From the NCBI GenBank assembly GCA_905182995.1, contig CAJJDP010000111.1, forward strand, positions 7,427 through 71,426: DNA of 64,000 nucleotides. The letters run 5' to 3'. Positions 51,524 through 63,880 of this stretch are shown piece after piece (within the stretch, counting starts at the first letter, position 1; the number at the start of each line of letters is the position of its first letter). The translations under genes were made by a program, and so were the position numbers. The notes beneath the pieces were generated by a model. The model had not been told where the DNA came from, did no database searches, and saw nothing but the letters and a program-made list of their open reading frames with translations. This DNA is from Paramecium octaurelia (Eukaryota; Ciliophora; Oligohymenophorea; Peniculida; Parameciidae).

Positions 51524-52324
51524 ATGACTGAGTCTAAAGATAAATACTGTAATAAATCAGGAGACTCTGAAGATTCAGCTGACAAACTCAGAAAGAAAAT
51601 CTAGAAATCTAAGCATCAGGGTGGGGTTACGACGTCTTCTAAAATACGAGAGATGTTTAAAAAGTAACAGTTCAAGGAGATTGTAAATTGGGCTGAGAAA
51701 GATTCTTCAAATACTATCATTCATGAGTATGATGAGATTAAGGTGAATTCACAAACTTTGAAAGTAGGACAAAATGCATTAATTAAAAATGCCAATAATC
51801 CGTCTGAGGATTATGTTGGAAAAATATAGAAGATAATCACAATAAATGAAAATAACTCATCAAAATTCATTTGTCTTTGTGAAGTCAGATGGTAACCAAG
51901 ATAGTGAATAATAGGTTTTATCGCAAAAGTGAGGTGATTAAATTTCGACCTTCAGCTAAGGTTTGGATTTCCAACAGTGAGGTTTTTAGTACTTCATGTA
52001 CAGACTATATTTTGGCCTCAGCGATTTAATCTCCTTGCATTATTTACTCTTTAGAAGAGTACGAAAGTGCATAGACTTTGGATAAGTGCACTTTCTTCAC
52101 AAGATTAGGTTGGATACCAAGCAAAAATAGATTCGAAGGTTATTCAAAATTGACAAACCATTGCACTTGCAAATAACCCTTGAATCCGGATTTGCCTTCT
52201 ATCCAAGTATTAACTCATAACTATATAGTGCGACAAATGCCAGAAATGGTACCATATGAACTGCGTTGGGGTTACTAAATCAGATTATGATCAAAAAGAG
52301 TACATATGTGGGTGTTGTAGATGA
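51524..52324 (+). CDS. BAH-PHD chromatin reader
   Basis: Three exons, introns 51892-51914 (23 nt) and 52207-52228 (22 nt); 251 residues, ATG 51524 to TGA 52322-52324. Residues about 75-195 match a BAH domain: LKVGQNALIKN, then EDYVGKIQKI, a CEVRWFYRKSEV core and a later region of the same fold. The last 50 residues are a PHD finger with C-x-C, C-x2-C, H-x2-C and C-x2-C (CTCKQP, CDKCQKWYHMNC, CGCC). The protein ends immediately after the last zinc ligand. This BAH-PHD order resembles the plant SHL/EBS readers, which bind methylated histone H3; the histone mark here is unknown. It is nuclear by inference. Confidence 0.88.
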
Positions 52325-52406
52325 TATATAATTTAAACGAAACTTAGAATTTACATTGATTTTTTATCATCAAATAATATACTAATATTAAATAAAATAA
52401 TAGAAA

Positions 52407-54330
52407 ATGGATTATTATTGCTTCTATGATTACGTTATCATGCCGGAAAAAATTATTGGAAAGGGTTAATTTGGCATAGTAGTTGAGTGTTACCACAAGT
52501 TTAAATATAAAGATATCCAACTTTGTGCCAAAGTAGAATTTAAATTTATTATGTTAGATTGTGCCTAATAACACCAACATAGACGAGTCAATGATGAAAG
52601 AAATACAGATTTTAAAAAAGATTAAATAAATTAAGAATCCTCATTTGATTATTGTTTATGATATTTTTGAAGCCTAAAATAAGTTTTTTATCATTATGGA
52701 ACGATGTTAAGGAGGTGAACTCAAGAATATAATAGAGGAAAAAAAGAAAATGAATCAAAAATTAAAAGCTATTCAGATTCTTGATTTCGTTTATCAATTT
52801 ATTGATGGATATTAAATATTGTATGATAACAAAATCATGCACAGAGATATCAAACCCCAAAATATCTTTGTAGATTAAAATTTATAATATAAAGTAAGTA
52901 ATATATAATAGAATTAGATTGGAGATTTGGGGGCTGGTAGAATATTGGAAGACGTTAAGGCCAAAGGAGATTATACAAAAATTGGATCTCCTATTTATAG
53001 TTCACCTTAGATATTATCATTACAACCATTTTCATCTTAAACAGATATTTATTCATTTGGTATGGTCATATATCATTTAACTTACTTGGAATTTCCTTTT
53101 AGACCTGTCATGCAAGAATTATAAAGATTTATATTAGGTCTTCAAAAATAGAGGTACACTTTGAACAATTTACCGATTCCATGTGAAGGCACTCAGAGGG
53201 AGAAGGATGAAATTTAATTATTGATAGAAAACATGTTAGTTCATGATGAAAATCAAAGAATTTCATGGGAATAATTATTCGAAAGAATTCGAAAAGAAGT
53301 GGTTTACGAATAGTTCAGATCCAAATATGTTGATGAATAAATGACTAATACTAGAATAGATTTGGAGAAAAAATATTAAAATAAATTAATAAAAGAAGCA
53401 AAATAAAGAGAAGAGGCAACAAAATTATACTAGCATTAAGCGAATAGTAGTATTAAATTGAATTCCCTAATTCCCTAATCAAACTAGGAAAGAAAAAGAA
53501 GTCCATTAAGTTAGTTTCTTAGATTATAGTATTGTAAAGCAATCATCATCGATAATGCTTTGGTCACTTTTCAGGGCCTTATCTTGTATTTTAATAATTT
53601 ATAATAGGAAAGCTTAATTTTAAATTCCTATTCTTGAATATTTTCTACTCTTAAGCTCTATTCAAGGTTACTATTGCAATCTGCTAAAAAATATTGATGC
53701 CATTCACTAAGGAGATTATAATAAAATAAGTGAACATATTAAGGAATAGAAAGATATTGAACATCAGAATCTTTAGGCATTAAGAGAGTTTTAATAATTC
53801 AAAACAGAGGATGATGTCAGAATTGCTGAATATTGTTAATAACTCTATGCACAATTGTCTGATGGATGGACGAAAGTAAATAAATATTATTAATTATAGG
53901 TTGCATCATAAACGATCTCAAAAATTAATGAATAAAAAATTAGATTTCAAACATTATGCGAGATGAGGGATCTTCTTTTAAATTAATAGAATTTCGTAAA
54001 TTATTATAAGTATTGGGAATTTATTCGCAAATTCTATAACTCCTACTTATAAAAAAGAATTTTAGAATTAATGTTCTAAGAGCTATCGCTAATGGAAGAC
54101 TAGCTTTTATTGTAATATCATTAATTAATTATAGATTTTTGGTCTATATGTAAGAATTATACTTAATGGAGGAAAAATACAAGCAACTTGAATTTTTTAA
54201 GGAAAATAAGATCATGATTATACCTAAGCAAACTTATACCCGTGATGAGGCAATCAAATACTTAGAGGGCAAGAGAAACGAATTCTTATAGTAATAATAA
54301 TAATAATTCAATCAAAACTCATATTATTGA
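52407..54330 (+). CDS. Serine/threonine protein kinase, Atg1/ULK- or NEK-like
   Basis: Six exons with introns 52533-52557, 52894-52917, 53586-53607, 53876-53899 and 54112-54134 (22-25 nt); 601 residues, ATG 52407 to TGA 54328-54330. Kinase domain: glycine loop GKGQFG at 18-23, lysine K42, catalytic HRDIKPQN at about 138, and GSPIYSSP as the activation-segment anchor. The metal-binding motif reads DLG rather than DFG. The fold spans about 1-290. The rest is Gln-rich and helical and ends in a run of six Gln. Substrates are unknown; the short kinase plus long helical tail fits Atg1/ULK-type kinases of autophagy, with NEK as an alternative. Confidence 0.85.
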
Positions 54331-54582
54331 GTTTTAAAACATAAAAATTGCATTATTGTATAAATTAATTCTATAAGTCTATTTTAAAAATGTTTCTCTC
54401 TTTCCATTAAAAAAGTGAGAGATCCGAAAAATATCTTAGAAATAAGTTGTAAAATTGAAGAATATATTCTTAAGACAAAAAAATAAATGTGATTTTTTAC
54501 ACATTTCACAGAATATTATGTAGAAAAGAAAACATATATCTATAATAAATATCAATATCATTATTAAGTATTAAGGAAACGC

Positions 54583-56333
54583 TCACCCTGAATACTTTGA
54601 GGAGATTTTGAGAAACATAATGATTTTTTCTTAAGTTAATGTTTCAACAGTATCATTGTTTTATTCTTTATTAAAACCTCCATATTTGCTTAGAGTGTCT
54701 TCTTTTTAGATGTACTTTTTTAAAGAAAACTTTTTTTGAGGATATTAATAGTGTTCAAGATCTCTGCATGATTTTGTTTTATTAAATGACAACTATTCTA
54801 ATTGGTCTTACACAAACTAAAAGGATTTACACAATAAAGCAATTTGTTTGCTCATAAATTTGTTGGCATATAACGGCATCTACAATTTCTTTTTATTTTT
54901 AGAAAATATCCTATTTATCGTTAAGGCTTAGATCTACTGAATTGGATAAAATAAAGTATAAGTGAATATGTATAAGAGACTGCAAATAAATAAAAAAAAG
55001 CCAAGTAAAATGGAAATCTGAAGCCAAAGTTGATTAACCAAATTGGCTTCCAGTTCTTCTTGGAAATGTTGATAAAACTAATAGTACTCTTGACTACTCA
55101 ATAACCTAGAGATAGCACGATATTTTACATAATTAACTTCATTGAATATTCAGGAATGTCCTAGATAGCTATTATCATTTCTTGTTAATACAGACTATTA
55201 TAGAGACAATTCAAAGTTAGTGAATGTTTGTTTAGATATGGGCAAGTGGATGAATTGTTATCCGATTATGTATTCATTTTTTCCCAATCACTTACATTAA
55301 ATCCTGTGATGGATTAATTATAAATGTATAAAGGAAGTTATTCAACACTAACTTAATAGGGATGCATGATCATAATTCCAGAAGCAGATACTAGATAAAT
55401 AATTTGAAACCCAAATTCTTAGGACTTCATTGTTTAAACTATTTATGCTCCCAAGAAATTTGTTCCTACTCCTCCTATCAATTCTAGATTTTCATCCACG
55501 ATTGGGAGTACCAAAGATAATCCAATTTTTTTGTCTGTAAATACTAAAATAAATATATTTCGATATTACACAAATAAGGTTAAGTGAATGACTATGAATA
55601 TTCATTGTATGGTTATTTTTTATTAAAGTTATGTCTAACCTCAATGAACCATTCTCTCTTTTCAGGGTCATAATTATAGATTCCCTGTCCCCTATTTAGA
55701 CATGGATAAACTGCATTTGTTTTTTCCTTTATTATGTATGAGTATAAGAACGACTGACTTAAGATATTCCCCTGATAGAGGATTGATGCATATGCTTGTG
55801 TCTACTCCTAAATCTTCATGCCGATTATCTCATCCAAACTCAACGGATTTTGAAATGCAGTGATGTTAGAGTAGCACATGCACGAATAGGAGATGTCGGA
55901 GTTACCATATCCTTTTATAATCCTTATTGGATCTGGGATTTAGTTCACTCCACCATAGAGCATTTGATACTCAGGATTTAATTCTAAAGAGTGTCTCTTT
56001 ACTTGATTTTTAGTCAAATGATATAATCGATGGAAGGAAACGAGGCTATTCCCATCTAACAATATGAAATTTGCATTTACTTAAGTAAAAGACCCTATCA
56101 AAATAACCTTCGTATGATCTGATTGTTTTTTCTGATATTTTGGATGAGTTATCTTCGAATATTTTATTTGAAATCAAGGAAAAATACTTTTTTAACAAAG
56201 AGTAATGGATTAGATTTACTGAAAGAACATATGAGACAATCACAATGATAATTAATGAAACCAATATTATCAATTACGTTCTCAATTTCAAATTATTCAT
56301 GCAGAAAGTAAACAATCCTCTGTGCTTTAACAT
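54583..56333 (-). CDS. Cache-domain transmembrane receptor, paralogue 1
   Basis: Minus strand, ATG 56333, TGA at 54585-54583, introns 56056-56080 (25 nt), 55544-55569 (26 nt) and 55106-55128 (23 nt); 558 residues. A signal anchor/TM helix lies at about residues 20-42, then a large extracellular region with double-Cache features (EKREWFIEVRHN, FTDKKIGLSLVLPIVD, and a late strand with IIYLVSASGIMIMHP). A second TM helix (LGFFLFICSLLYIF) follows, then only about 130 residues of helical tail. Cache domains bind small ligands such as amino acids. No kinase, cyclase or channel domain follows, so signal output must come from the tail or a partner. All three intron positions match the neighbour at 56555-58335. 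Confidence 0.8.
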
Positions 56334-56554
56334 TTTCTCTAATTAAACAAAATTATTTATGTTAATTACAGATATTATAAAACTAGATTACTTTTAATTG
56401 AATACAGAATACGTTTCACTCAAAAGATTAATTAGGCATGATAATAATTACTTTTACCAGGAAATGTTAAATTCATTTATACAAGCCTCAGAAATTTAAG
56501 GTTATTGAAAGAAATCTTAGCAATTTAAGATTAATTAAAAAATACTCTTAAGAT

Positions 56555-58335
56555 TCAATATAAAAGGAATTTAGTATTTTTTGATTTAAGCACAGTTCTA
56601 ATAATTGAAATTGCAGAACGTTCAAATTACTAATTGGTACCAAGATCTTTTAAATATTGAAATTTTAAGGCTTGGAACTTTTTGGTTTCTTAAATGTTTT
56701 GCCTAATATCCGACTGAGTCACGGAGAGCTACTTTGTTGGGTATTGGATGTCTTCAATCTATTTGCAGAGACTAGTTTTTGTTAATGACAATGACTCCAA
56801 CTTATTAATCACAATCTGATAAGCCTGAACCAAGGATGATATTTCATCACTCATTAAAACCTCTGCAAATTATGAGATTTGCTATCTCTTTTTTCTTTGC
56901 TAGATAATTAAATGTATGGCTTATTATTTTATTATATCAATTGGGTTGAACAATATTTGTGTAACCACAACAATCATGAAGCAAAGAGCTACAAACAAGG
57001 CAAATACCCAAATTATATGACTAGTAGTTGTTTAATGCAATTGCTACTCCAAAGTTGATTGGAAATCGTCATAAAATTTCAAGTACTCCTAACTACTCAG
57101 TAACCTAAAGTTATATGATTTTCAATTGGGTTACATAATCAGCTTCATCTTAAATTATGGAAAATCCCTTGTGCCGATAATCATTTCTTGTTTATAATAA
57201 GAATTGAATCTGCATCTAAGAAAGGATGAAATTTCATCAAATTAAGGACAAGTAGAATCATTATTCAAATTTAAGATATATTCCCAATCTGTCTGATTGA
57301 ATCCAGTGATGCTTTCATTGTATATGTAAAGAGGCAGTTATTCTACAGTCACTTTGTAAGGATGCATTATCATAACGCCTTTTTCTGATACAAGATAAAT
57401 TATTTGAAACCCGAAGGAGTTCACTTTGAGCATTTCTATTATTTAAGAGCCTAAGAAATTGGAGACTACTCCGCCGATTAAGTTTAAATCTTGATCCACA
57501 ATTGGGAGTGCCATGGAAAGCCCAATTTTTTTGTCGGTGTACACTATGGCAATTTAGTGAGGAAATTGATACATAAATATGGTTGAGTGAATGTGTAGTT
57601 GTACTGATCATAAAGTGATTTACTTTAATAATTTCTTTTTAATTCGATGTACCAATCGCGCTTTTCGGCAACGTATTGATAAATTGCCTTATCTCTATTT
57701 AGACACGGGTATATGGAGTTGATTTTTTCCTTGATGATGTAAGAGTATAGGAAGGACTAATTAATTAAGTTTCCTTGATAAAAAATTTATGCGGCTGCCT
57801 GGAGCTGTTCTTGTAATTTGATTCCCACTATTTCTTCAATTGTTTTTGGCTGATTGTAGGATGAAAGATTAGAATAACACATAAAAGAATAGGAAATATC
57901 ATAATTGCCATATCCCTTAATGATTCTGAGTGGGTCTGGGATTTTGGTTGTTCCTCCGTATTTCATTTAATAATATTCATTGATGTCGAGAGGATGGAGT
58001 AGCACCTGATTTTTGGATGTATGATACAATCTGTGGAATGAAACTAAAGCATTGCCATCTAAAATATTAACAAGGTGTTTACTTAAATTGAAGACCTGAT
58101 TGAAATGCTCGTAGTACTCTCTCATCATGTTGGATAGCAAATGATCTGAATTTTGCTCAAACAGGTAATCCGACACCTCCGAGAGGTAATTAAGGAGTAG
58201 AGAATGATGAATCAAATTGAGCGCAAGAACATAGGACACAATTATTACCACTTGTATAGAAACGATAATAACAAGTTGTGTTCTTAATTTTAATTGGCCA
58301 ATACCTTTTGTAGCACAGAGTGTTTATTATTTCAT
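56555..58335 (-). CDS. Cache-domain transmembrane receptor, paralogue 2
   Basis: Minus strand, ATG 58335, TGA at 56557-56555, introns 58059-58082 (24 nt), 57544-57572 (29 nt) and 57105-57134 (30 nt), at the same three places as in paralogue 1; 565 residues. Same layout: TM1 (VVIIVSYVLALNLI), Cache region with EKRDWYIELKRN and YTDKKIGLSMALPIVD, TM2 (VFALFVALCFMIVVV), short helical tail. The extracellular parts agree closely and the tails have diverged. The two genes stand head to tail, 221 nt apart, so they are a tandem duplication. Ligand is unknown. It is divergent from the ABC transporter gene to the right. Confidence 0.82.
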
Positions 58336-59069
58336 TTTTCTTTAAATTACTTAATAAAAATACAGATAATTTAACAAAAGCTTAATTTGTTTATATTGTA
58401 GGTCATATTTGTATTTATTTATTTTTTAATAAGGTGGATATATATATATTAATAGATCATTCTAATAAATCATGATTTATAATTCGTCCCATTCCGAAGG
58501 TCAAACATATCGTCCTCATCTATTAACAGCAATATTCATCATTAATAATCTAATTTTTAAATTATAAATTCATTTACCTCTGAAATTATATATATTGAAG
58601 TTATTTCATTTTTTCTAAAATTAGAAATTCTTTAAATAGCCTTACGTGCGAGATTTTTTAATATTGGAAACAGTGTGAAACAAATGGAAAATGAAAATAA
58701 TTTATGTTATTAAATTAGAAAAGTGCAAAGTCTATATTTTTAATTTTTATGTTGTGGCAAATGGTTATTTTGCTCAGAATAAATGTTTGAGTTTAATCTT
58801 AATTTGTTATTGAACTAAGTTGAATATTGTAAGTCATTTCTAACCATCAAAAATGTTGGATGTGAATGATGAAGTGTGGTGTGTGTGTGTTTCAGGAAGA
58901 GATTGAGGAGATGGGAAGGAGGGGATTGCTGAGAATTGGAGATTCACACAATATATACCGACCATAAATTTCTGGAGAAATATTTTTAGATATAGTCAGA
59001 ATATGGGATTATAAAAGAAAATTTTAATTTGAGAAACATTATATTTAAAGAAATAAGAAATTCTCTAAT
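58336..59069. promoter_or_regulatory. Divergent intergenic region between receptor and ABC transporter genes
   Basis: About 730 nt, AT-rich, between the start of the minus-strand Cache receptor and the plus-strand ABC gene, so it must hold both promoters. A short GT-rich stretch (gtgtggtgtgtgtgtgtttc, 58877-58896) stands out near the ABC side. No gene or known motif is recognised. Confidence 0.4.
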
Positions 59070-62000
59070 ATGAATTAAGTCTCATCCAGTGTAAGTTTGA
59101 AGGCTCCTCTGTTGAATGAAGGGGAGGTAGAAGCTACGAGATTGGTCAAGAAATCAAGGCGAAATAGGGCGGGAGTGATATCGCAGTTGTTCTTCGCTTG
59201 GGTCTATGGTACCATAGATGTAAAATTGAATTCTTAATTAGATTGCATCGAAAGTGACTTTGGAAAATGATATGATTGAGGATCTTAGATTTGAGGACAC
59301 GAGTGAACAATTATATTACAGATTCATGAAGCACTTTGAAAAGAGAAAAAACGAGAAGAATGGATTGATTTGGTCATTGATTGGCGTGTCTTTGGGATAA
59401 TGCATCTTCGTATTCATAGTGATGTTGTTTACTGTTGGGACCTCTTTGTTGAATCCTCTATTGATAAAATGGACTATACAATATTTGATGGAGGAGGACA
59501 AAGAGACTTAGCAAGGAATAATTCTGATTTTCAGCATTATAGGCGTGAGAATAATATCAGTGATCTGTCAGCAGCACTCGTTTTATTAGATAGTAATGAT
59601 ACATGATATATATTTTTAGAGATTAGTTGGGTATGATTGGATGGGTATTTTATCGATGGCATTGTTGGGTAAGAGCATGAATGTTTCATATCAGAGCAAC
59701 AAAGAACACACAAGTGGATAGGTCTTGAATTATATGCAAGTGGACGCGATGAAACTCCAATGGTTCGGATGGTACATGTCATAAGTTATGTTGATGCCCT
59801 TACAGATTGGAATTTCTATCTATATGATGTTCAAATTTATAGGAGTGGCATTCTTGGGTGGATTGGGAGTGATATTATTGACTGCATTCTTTAACATTTT
59901 TGTAGGCAAGAAGATGTTTGAGTATCAAATTCTGATGATGAAAGACAAAGATAAGAGGACCAATTGTGCTAATGAGATCTTTTAATAAATCAAATTCATC
60001 AAGGTCAATGCTTATGAAGAGTATTTCAGATCAAAATTAACCAAATTCAGAAATCAAGAAATCAAGACTCTGAAAACTAGATTCTTCGCATCTTGTCTGA
60101 ATATCTTATCAGTTTGGTTGAGTCCTATGTTAATTTTAAATGCCACCTTTGTAATCTATGTGGCCATTGGAAATGATCTTACTCCAGCCAACACATTTGC
60201 CATCATCAGCTTGTTCCAGAGTCTTCAAGGACCCCTTCTATTTTTACCTATGGCTCTGAATGCTTTGATCGAAGCCAACATCTCCTTTAAAAGAGTGCAG
60301 AGTTTCCTATTAACAAATGAATTGATGAGTGATTGCATCACCAATTCTAGTCAATCCCATTTAGATTTGATGTACCAAAAAGGATTGACTGTCAATGATT
60401 CCAGATCTCAAATGAACTCCTAAGTCATGAGAACAGAAATTGATAATGATATTGCTATCAGAATAGACTAAGGAACCTTCTACTGGTCAAAATACAAAGA
60501 ATAACCTTAACAACCTCCTTAACCTCCTACTGCCAAAGGATAGAAGAAGGTCGAGCCACTCCCATAAGTTGAATCTGAACCTATATTGAAAGGCATCAAT
60601 CTCAGAATTGAAAAAGGACAATTTGTGGCAATAGTGGGAGATGTTGGTTCTGGAAAATCCTCATTAATTCAAGCGTTGTTGGGTGAAATGATTTACAAAG
60701 AAGACAAACCAAGAATCCAAATAAATGGTTCGTTTGCGTATGTGAGTTAAAAGGCTTGGATATAAAATGCCACAGTCAAGGAAAACATTCTGTTCGGATT
60801 ACCTTTCGATTAAACCAAGTATGATGAGGCCATCAAATTTTCTTGTCTGAAAGAGGACATCAAGATCCTAGTCAAAGGAGATCAGACCATGATTGGAGAA
60901 AAAGGAGTCAACTTGTCAGGAGGTCAAAAAGCAAGAGTCTCTTTGGCTAGAGCCATTTATAGCAATTGCGACATTTATTTATTAGATGATCCCATCAGTG
61001 CAGTTGATGTGCATGTTGGCAAATTTATCATCTATGAATGTTTGAATGGCTATTTGAAAGAGAAGACGAGAATCTTAGTCACTCATGCTCTCAACTATTG
61101 TCAATACACTGACTATGTCTATCTGATGGACAGTGGTACTATTGCTGAATAAGGCACTTTTGCTGAAATCAAATAAAGTGAGCAATTCAAGAAGGTTTAT
61201 CAGAAATTTTACAAGGATGCCAAAAATGATGAGGAATCTTAAGAATAAGCAAATGAAGCAGAACAAGCTCCGGCTGCAGAATTAAAATTGGAGAAAAAAT
61301 AATCCTCTTAAAAAGAAACACCAATTTCTCCTTAAACTAAAGATGAAGTTGATGAACTTATGTTATTAGAAGATAGGAATAAAGGCTCGATTTCAATTGA
61401 AATCTTATCCACCTACATTCGATTGACTGGAGGCTTCCTTTTCGCAGCTTTCTTGATCTTCATGATGCTCTTATGGGATGGGTGTTATGTTGGTTCTTCA
61501 TTATGGATGGCTCATTGGACTCAATAAGCTAGTGAAGATCTTATCACCGGATAAGAAACCAATAACTACTTCTATTTGACCATCTATTCAGTGCTCTCTT
61601 TAAGTTATGGAATCTTGGCATTCCTTAGATCATGGGCCTTTGTGATCGTCAGTTGCAATCAGGCCAACAATATGCATAACAAAATGGTTAGTTGTTTAAT
61701 GTATGCTCCACAATGTCAATTCTTTGAAAGAGTTCCCTTGGGTAGAATCATGAACAGATTGACAAAGGATTAGAACGTTCTAGATTCAGAACTCCACTGG
61801 ACATTCAATTGGATGTTAGTTCAAGTATTTCTATTGTTAGCCAACACTTTCTTAAATATCTATACCAGTTCCCCCTGGGTTGCCATCCCCATGGTAATCT
61901 ACTTTTTCTTATGTTGGAAAATTTAGAGAATATACATGGCTGCAAGTAGAGAGCTCTTCAGACTGGAAGCAATCAGCAAAAGTCCAATTTTGAGTTATTT

Positions 62001-63222
62001 CTCAGAATCAATCATGGGAATCACTACCATCAGAGCTTTCTAGAGACAATCCTAGATCATGAATAAACACGGAAACAATCAAGATCTAAATCGTAAGATA
62101 TTCTTAGAACAGATCGCTGCAAATGCTTGGTTTGGATTGGTCCTTGGCTTATCGAGTTTCATGGTCAATACCACAGCTATTGTATTTTGCATGTTCTATA
62201 GTACTAAAAATCCTGCATATGCTGGTTTATTAATGACTTATGCATCCACCTTGGATCAAAATATCAATGGAACAGTCCAATGCTTAGGACATGTGGAGAA
62301 TGGATTAATTTCTTTCGAAAGATGTGTTGCTTATACCAAGTATTTTAATTTATTGATTGTATTTTAGAGTAAAACCAGAAAAAGGATATGAGGCTGCAGT
62401 TAAAAGATATCAAAACAATTAGGCTTATAGAGATCAATACATACCATAATGGCCTAAGAATGGAATTATAGAATATAAAAATTATTCAGTTCAATACAGG
62501 GAAGGATTGCCTATGGCTCTAAAGAATATGAGTATTGTTATCAGTCCAAGAGAAAAGGTTGGTATCGTAGGTAGAACAGGAGCTGGAAAGTCAACCATTA
62601 CTTTGACTATCTTGAGAATCTTAGAAGCAATGAATGGGTAGTTATTGATTGATGGCCATGATATCTCTACCATCTCTTTAAGACAACTCAGAGAATCAAT
62701 TACAATGATTATGCAAGATCCAACCTTGTTCAGTGGTACCATCAGAGATAACATTGATCCATTGAATCTAAGAACTGATGAAGAAGTCTTATAAGCCATT
62801 AACAAATGCTGTTTGACTGAATTGATTGAATCAAGAAAAGGATTAGAAACTCACATCAATGATCACGGAGACAATTTAAGTGCTGGAGAGAAATAGCTTG
62901 TTTGTATTGCCAGAGCAGTCCTCAAGAAAAGTCCTATTGTCCTAATTGATGAGGCCACTGCCAATATAGATATTGATACAGAACATAAGATTCAAGATAC
63001 CATTCAAAATGCCTTTTCTGATTGCACTGTCATCACCATTGCTCATAGAATCAATACCATACTTCATTGTGACAAGTACATATATTCTCTATTTTCAAAA
63101 GGATTCTCGTTCTAGACAAAGGAGAGGTTAAGGAATTTGGATTCACTAAAGAGTTATTAAACCAACCTGCCTCCTTATTCTATGGAATATATTAAGAAGC
63201 CTTAAAGGAATAAAGTCATTGA
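59070..63222 (+). CDS. ABC transporter, subfamily C (MRP-type)
   Basis: ATG 59070 to TGA 63220-63222; introns 59220-59241, 59593-59619, 62340-62367 and 63076-63101 (22, 27, 28, 26 nt); 1349 residues, the size of a full ABCC transporter without the extra N-terminal TMD0. Layout: TMD1 (about 60-400), NBD1 (Walker [10 protein letters not shown] about 507, LSGGQK about 599, Walker B IYLLDDP), TMD2 (about 745-1050), NBD2 (GRTGAGKST about 1141, LSAGEK about 1244, IVLIDEAT). NBD1 has Asp where NBD2 has the catalytic Glu, which is normal in ABCC proteins and makes site 2 the main ATPase site. Members export organic anions, glutathione conjugates or drugs across membranes; the substrate is unknown. 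The 27-nt intron has no in-frame TGA, so the unspliced frame also reads through. Confidence 0.95.
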
Positions 63223-63291
63223 TAATGCATAATTAAATTCTGTACACATAATCTTACATTTCTATTGTAATTCTAAATTCTCTATATCTCT

Positions 63292-63631
63292 TCATTTTAA
63301 TAAGTTAAGATTATATATTTTAAACAGAAACTGAAAATTCATCTTCTCCTATCGTTAAGTTGTTAGATTACTTCTAATTTACTCTATAACTTTGATCAAA
63401 TACCTATCATAATGTTAAATGTCATTCAATTTCAAAAACCCAATGCAATCGATACCTAATCTATTACCTTTAAGTTAATGCATAAGGAAAACAGAAAATT
63501 AAATGGTCTATAGTTAAAGCTACTCATTAATTTGCTCCAATAATCTTTGATTTTAGACAAGTGTAAAATTAGAATTTCATATAAATACACCTAATTTAGA
63601 TTATGCTTTATTATATAATCACTCCAATCAT
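63292..63631 (-). CDS. Possible small gene, unknown
   Basis: A minus-strand frame from ATG 63631 to TGA 63294-63292 would encode 97 residues if a 46-nt GT-AG intron near 63585-63540 is removed. The second exon has coding-like composition (LLEQINEQLQLQTIQF ... YDRYLIKVIEQIRSN). The intron is longer than any other in this window, which weakens the model. The alternative is chance openness in AT-rich DNA. Confidence 0.3.
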
Positions 63632-63880
63632 GATTTTTAAAATTGTCCAAAAATTGTAAAATGAATGAATCCAAATATGGCAATTAGAATTACTTTATAA
63701 TAAAACAGATGTAAGACAATAATCAAATTTAATATTATTAATTTGAAAATAATTTGGGGATTATTAATATATATAAATAATACGTAAAAATAGTGCATTA
63801 ATGTATTAATATTTAATCAAATATGTTCATTAACATTAATGGTATTACGCACTACTCCGAAATCAAAGTAGAGTGGCGAG

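Noticed and set aside
57315-57611. Minus-strand 98-residue frame rich in Ser and His
   Set aside because: It is another frame of the Cache receptor and runs through its 29-nt intron; the spliced gene explains the sequence.
62491-62805. Minus-strand 104-residue frame
   Set aside because: Shadow of NBD2 of the ABC transporter, which is intact on the plus strand.
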